8,696 nt of DNA from Candidatus Sulfotelmatobacter sp. (GTDB taxonomy: Bacteria > Acidobacteriota > Terriglobia > Terriglobales > SbA1): NCBI GenBank assembly GCA_030151135.1, contig JASLEQ010000712.1, positions 1-8,696 of the forward strand, written 5' to 3'. Every line of letters starts with the position of its first letter. Within the stretch, counting starts at the first letter, position 1. Under the pieces are notes generated by a model. It was given only the letters and a program-made list of their open reading frames with translations, was not told the origin of the DNA and did no database searches. This document shows, piece after piece, positions 8,086 through 8,696 of the stretch. The position numbers and the translations under genes were made by a program.

Positions 8086-8696
8086 TTAAGCGCCTTCGGG
8101 ATGGAAACGATAGCCGACCCAGGGCTCTGTTGTGATGTACTTCGGAGAGGATTCTTCCGGTTCCAGTTTCTTTCGCAGTTGGCCGATGAAGACGCGGAGG
8201 TATTCGGGTTGCCCGATGCTGGTATCGCCCCAGACAGCAGCCAGCAGTGATCGATGCGTGACTACCTTGTCGGGGTGACGCGCGAGATAAAAAAGAACAT
8301 CAAACTCCTTCGGCGTCAGCCGTACTTCCTGGCCCTTAAGGTGAACGCTATGATTTTGGCCATCGATCCGGAAGTGTCCGATTTCAACTACATCCGATTC
8401 CGGTTGCTGCTGGAGCGCGGCGCGGCGCAGTGCGGCCCTGACACGTGCCAGCAGTTCATAACGACTGAAAGGCTTGGTCACATAGTCGTCCGCACCCGCA
8501 TCGAGCGCCTCGACCTTGTTGCGTTCTTCGTTGCGAACGGAAAGCACGATGATGGGAATCGATGAAGTCTTACGTATGGTCCGGCAGAGTTCCACGCCGT
8601 CAACGTTAGGCATGCGAAGGTCGGTGATCACCAGATCAGGCGCCCACGACTTCATCGTGAGCAGGGCATCGTCTCCATCTACTGCGGTTCGAATCT
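8086..8696 (-). CDS. kdpE: Response regulator KdpE (5' partial)
   Basis: The frame is open to the right edge, so roughly the first 30-40 residues are missing; 203 codons' worth of sequence remains. An internal ATG at 8655 is not the true start, because receiver-domain sequence (IRTAVDGDDALL) continues upstream of it. Seen: the phosphoacceptor Asp in VITDLRMPN, a Ser in IVLSVR at the conserved Thr/Ser position, the Lys in VTKPFS, then an OmpR/PhoB winged-helix domain with LTPKEFDVLFYLA, HRSLLAAVWG, the E. coli KdpE-like YLRVFIGQLRKKLE and the final GYRFHPEGA. KdpE, phosphorylated by the sensor kinase KdpD, activates kdpFABC when K+ is scarce. It lies upstream of the structural genes on the same strand, the reverse of the E. 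coli order, and the 130-bp gap to the next frame suggests kdpFABC has its own promoter. Confidence 0.93.
   Translation of the reverse strand, partial: IRTAVDGDDALLTMKSWAPDLVITDLRMPNVDGVELCRTIRKTSSIPIIVLSVRNEERNKVEALDAGADDYVTKPFSRYELLARVRAALRRAALQQQPESDVVEIGHFRIDGQNHSVHLKGQEVRLTPKEFDVLFYLARHPDKVVTHRSLLAAVWGDTSIGQPEYLRVFIGQLRKKLEPEESSPKYITTEPWVGYRFHPEGA

Overview
The window reads as a chromosomal segment of an Acidobacteriota (Terriglobia/Koribacter-like) bacterium. This is inferred from three things: the style of the Ig-like protein at the left edge, which carries an internal membrane hairpin and lipobox near its C-terminus; a moderately GC-rich coding background; and the particular form of the Kdp genes. 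No mobile element, rRNA, tRNA, CRISPR array or integration site is visible.

Left part, plus strand (3-2770). It opens with the C-terminal 400-odd residues of a secreted multi-repeat Ig-like protein (N-terminus outside the window). A FAD-dependent L-2-hydroxyglutarate oxidase (lhgO) follows after a short gap with a strong ribosome binding site. Then comes a short intergenic region with a bulged palindrome, and a 51-residue protein with four cysteines that looks like a zinc ribbon (2615-2770).

Right part, minus strand (8696 down to 2787). The main content is a high-affinity K+ uptake locus: the response regulator kdpE (N-terminus cut by the window edge), a 130-bp regulatory gap with three 9-bp direct repeats phased at 11 bp (probable KdpE operator), a 28-residue membrane peptide of unknown role, then kdpF, kdpA, kdpB and kdpC. 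The structural genes are very tightly packed: kdpF and kdpA overlap by one base, kdpA-kdpB are 3 bp apart, and the kdpC ribosome binding site overlaps the kdpB stop. After kdpC, 31 bp downstream on the same strand, lies a yeast FCY1-type cytosine deaminase. It converges on the small cysteine protein with only 16 bp between stop codons.

How the genes work together: KdpA (K+ channel-like subunit), KdpB (P-type ATPase), KdpC and KdpF form the inner-membrane KdpFABC pump, which is normally induced under K+ limitation by KdpD/KdpE. KdpE is encoded just upstream rather than downstream as in E. coli. KdpD is not in the window, and the gene after kdpC is not kdpD. The deaminase and lhgO are metabolic (pyrimidine salvage and metabolite repair) and show no clear functional tie to K+ transport. 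The least-described elements are the 28-residue peptide before kdpF, the phased operator, the 51-residue cysteine protein, and the split last Ig-like domain of the first gene.
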